Part shown: piece by piece, positions 32,923 to 33,060 of the stretch
Layout: each line of letters starts with the position of its first letter
Numbering within the stretch: position 1 is the stretch's first letter
Assembly (NCBI RefSeq): GCF_000003605.2
Contig: NW_003105218.1
Span: forward strand, 1 to 33,060
Direction of reading: 5' to 3'
DNA length: 33,060 nt
Origin: Saccoglossus kowalevskii
Lineage: Eukaryota > Hemichordata > Enteropneusta > Harrimaniidae
The notes under the pieces: model-generated
What the model was told of the DNA's origin: nothing
The model's database searches: none
Seen by the model: the letters and a program-made list of their open reading frames with translations, nothing else
Position numbers and translations under genes: made by a program

Positions 32923-33060
32923 TATATTAATTAGATCGTGGCGGAGTGCTTGTCTACCGATTGTGATTATTCATTACATGAACATTTTAGCAGTAAACTA
33001 TTATTTATTATACATTTATTCGCAGTATCCGAACACAGTATTATATCTGTTATTGCGCCC

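Larger units (their letters stand above)
17158..33060. repeat. Tandem unit 2 (incomplete at right edge)
   Basis: This is the second copy of the unit, in the same orientation, ending about 660 bases before the point equivalent to 17157. Compared with unit 1 it lacks about 232 bp (unit 1: about 5274-5505) and 626 bp (unit 1: 6749-7374). It has one extra copy of a roughly 104-bp repeat (around 22980-23080), an extra 81 bp in the YqaJ gene and an extra 20 bp in a later YqaJ exon. Introns differ by roughly 2-3% in the stretches compared by eye, and UGT exons by much less. Confidence 0.95.
32014..33060 (+). other. Proximal intron 1 of UGT-C
   Basis: No gene is seen. It carries the TA run after the donor, the CArG pair and the 114-bp foldback already listed. 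The window ends inside the intron. Confidence 0.75.

Noticed and set aside
1-33060. The two similar halves as long terminal repeats of a giant element
   Set aside because: The repeats adjoin with no internal region, contain split host genes and have no retroelement features. Tandem duplication explains them.
1-33060. CRISPR arrays, rRNA or tRNA genes
   Set aside because: None was recognised on either strand by eye. The tandem repeats present are degenerate and lack spacer structure.

Overview
The window is animal genomic DNA. It is AT-rich, its genes are split by GT-AG introns, and it carries a UDP-glycosyltransferase (UGT) family plus a eukaryotic DNA transposon with THAP, DDE, SAP, SWIM and YqaJ modules. 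This combination suggests an aquatic invertebrate such as a mollusc or another non-vertebrate animal. That placement is an inference, because no marker in the window fixes the species.

The whole window is one roughly 17 kb unit repeated in tandem. Unit 1 is 1-17157. Unit 2 is 17158-33060 and stops about 660 bases short of a full unit. Each unit reads left to right: the large intron 1 of a UGT gene; UGT exons 2-4; an intergenic stretch with short tandem repeats; a 6.3 kb THAP/DDE + YqaJ transposon of ISL2EU type; about 0.9 kb of promoter-side DNA; exon 1 of the next UGT gene; and the start of that gene's intron 1. Genes therefore cross the unit boundary. UGT-A shows only exons 2-4 (3090-4368). 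UGT-B is complete (14587-21563, 532 aa). UGT-C shows only exon 1 (31156-32013).

UGT-B has a signal peptide, an N-terminal acceptor-binding domain, a UGT donor-binding signature, a transmembrane anchor and a cytoplasmic tail, so it should be an ER-membrane enzyme facing the lumen. Both residues of the usual UGT catalytic His-Asp dyad appear to be replaced (Phe38, Asn146) in both readable copies, yet coding exons differ far less than introns. This is the most interesting biological signal here: a conserved UGT-like protein whose chemistry may be atypical or lost. The two readable 3' ends also differ in the donor signature and in an ER-retrieval tail motif.

The transposon was present before the unit doubled. 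Both copies share old damage (a frameshift in the transposase, and a stop and frameshift in the YqaJ gene), and each also carries private later damage. Neither copy looks able to make its own proteins. The window alone cannot tell a true tandem duplication from two haplotypes placed end to end by an assembler.
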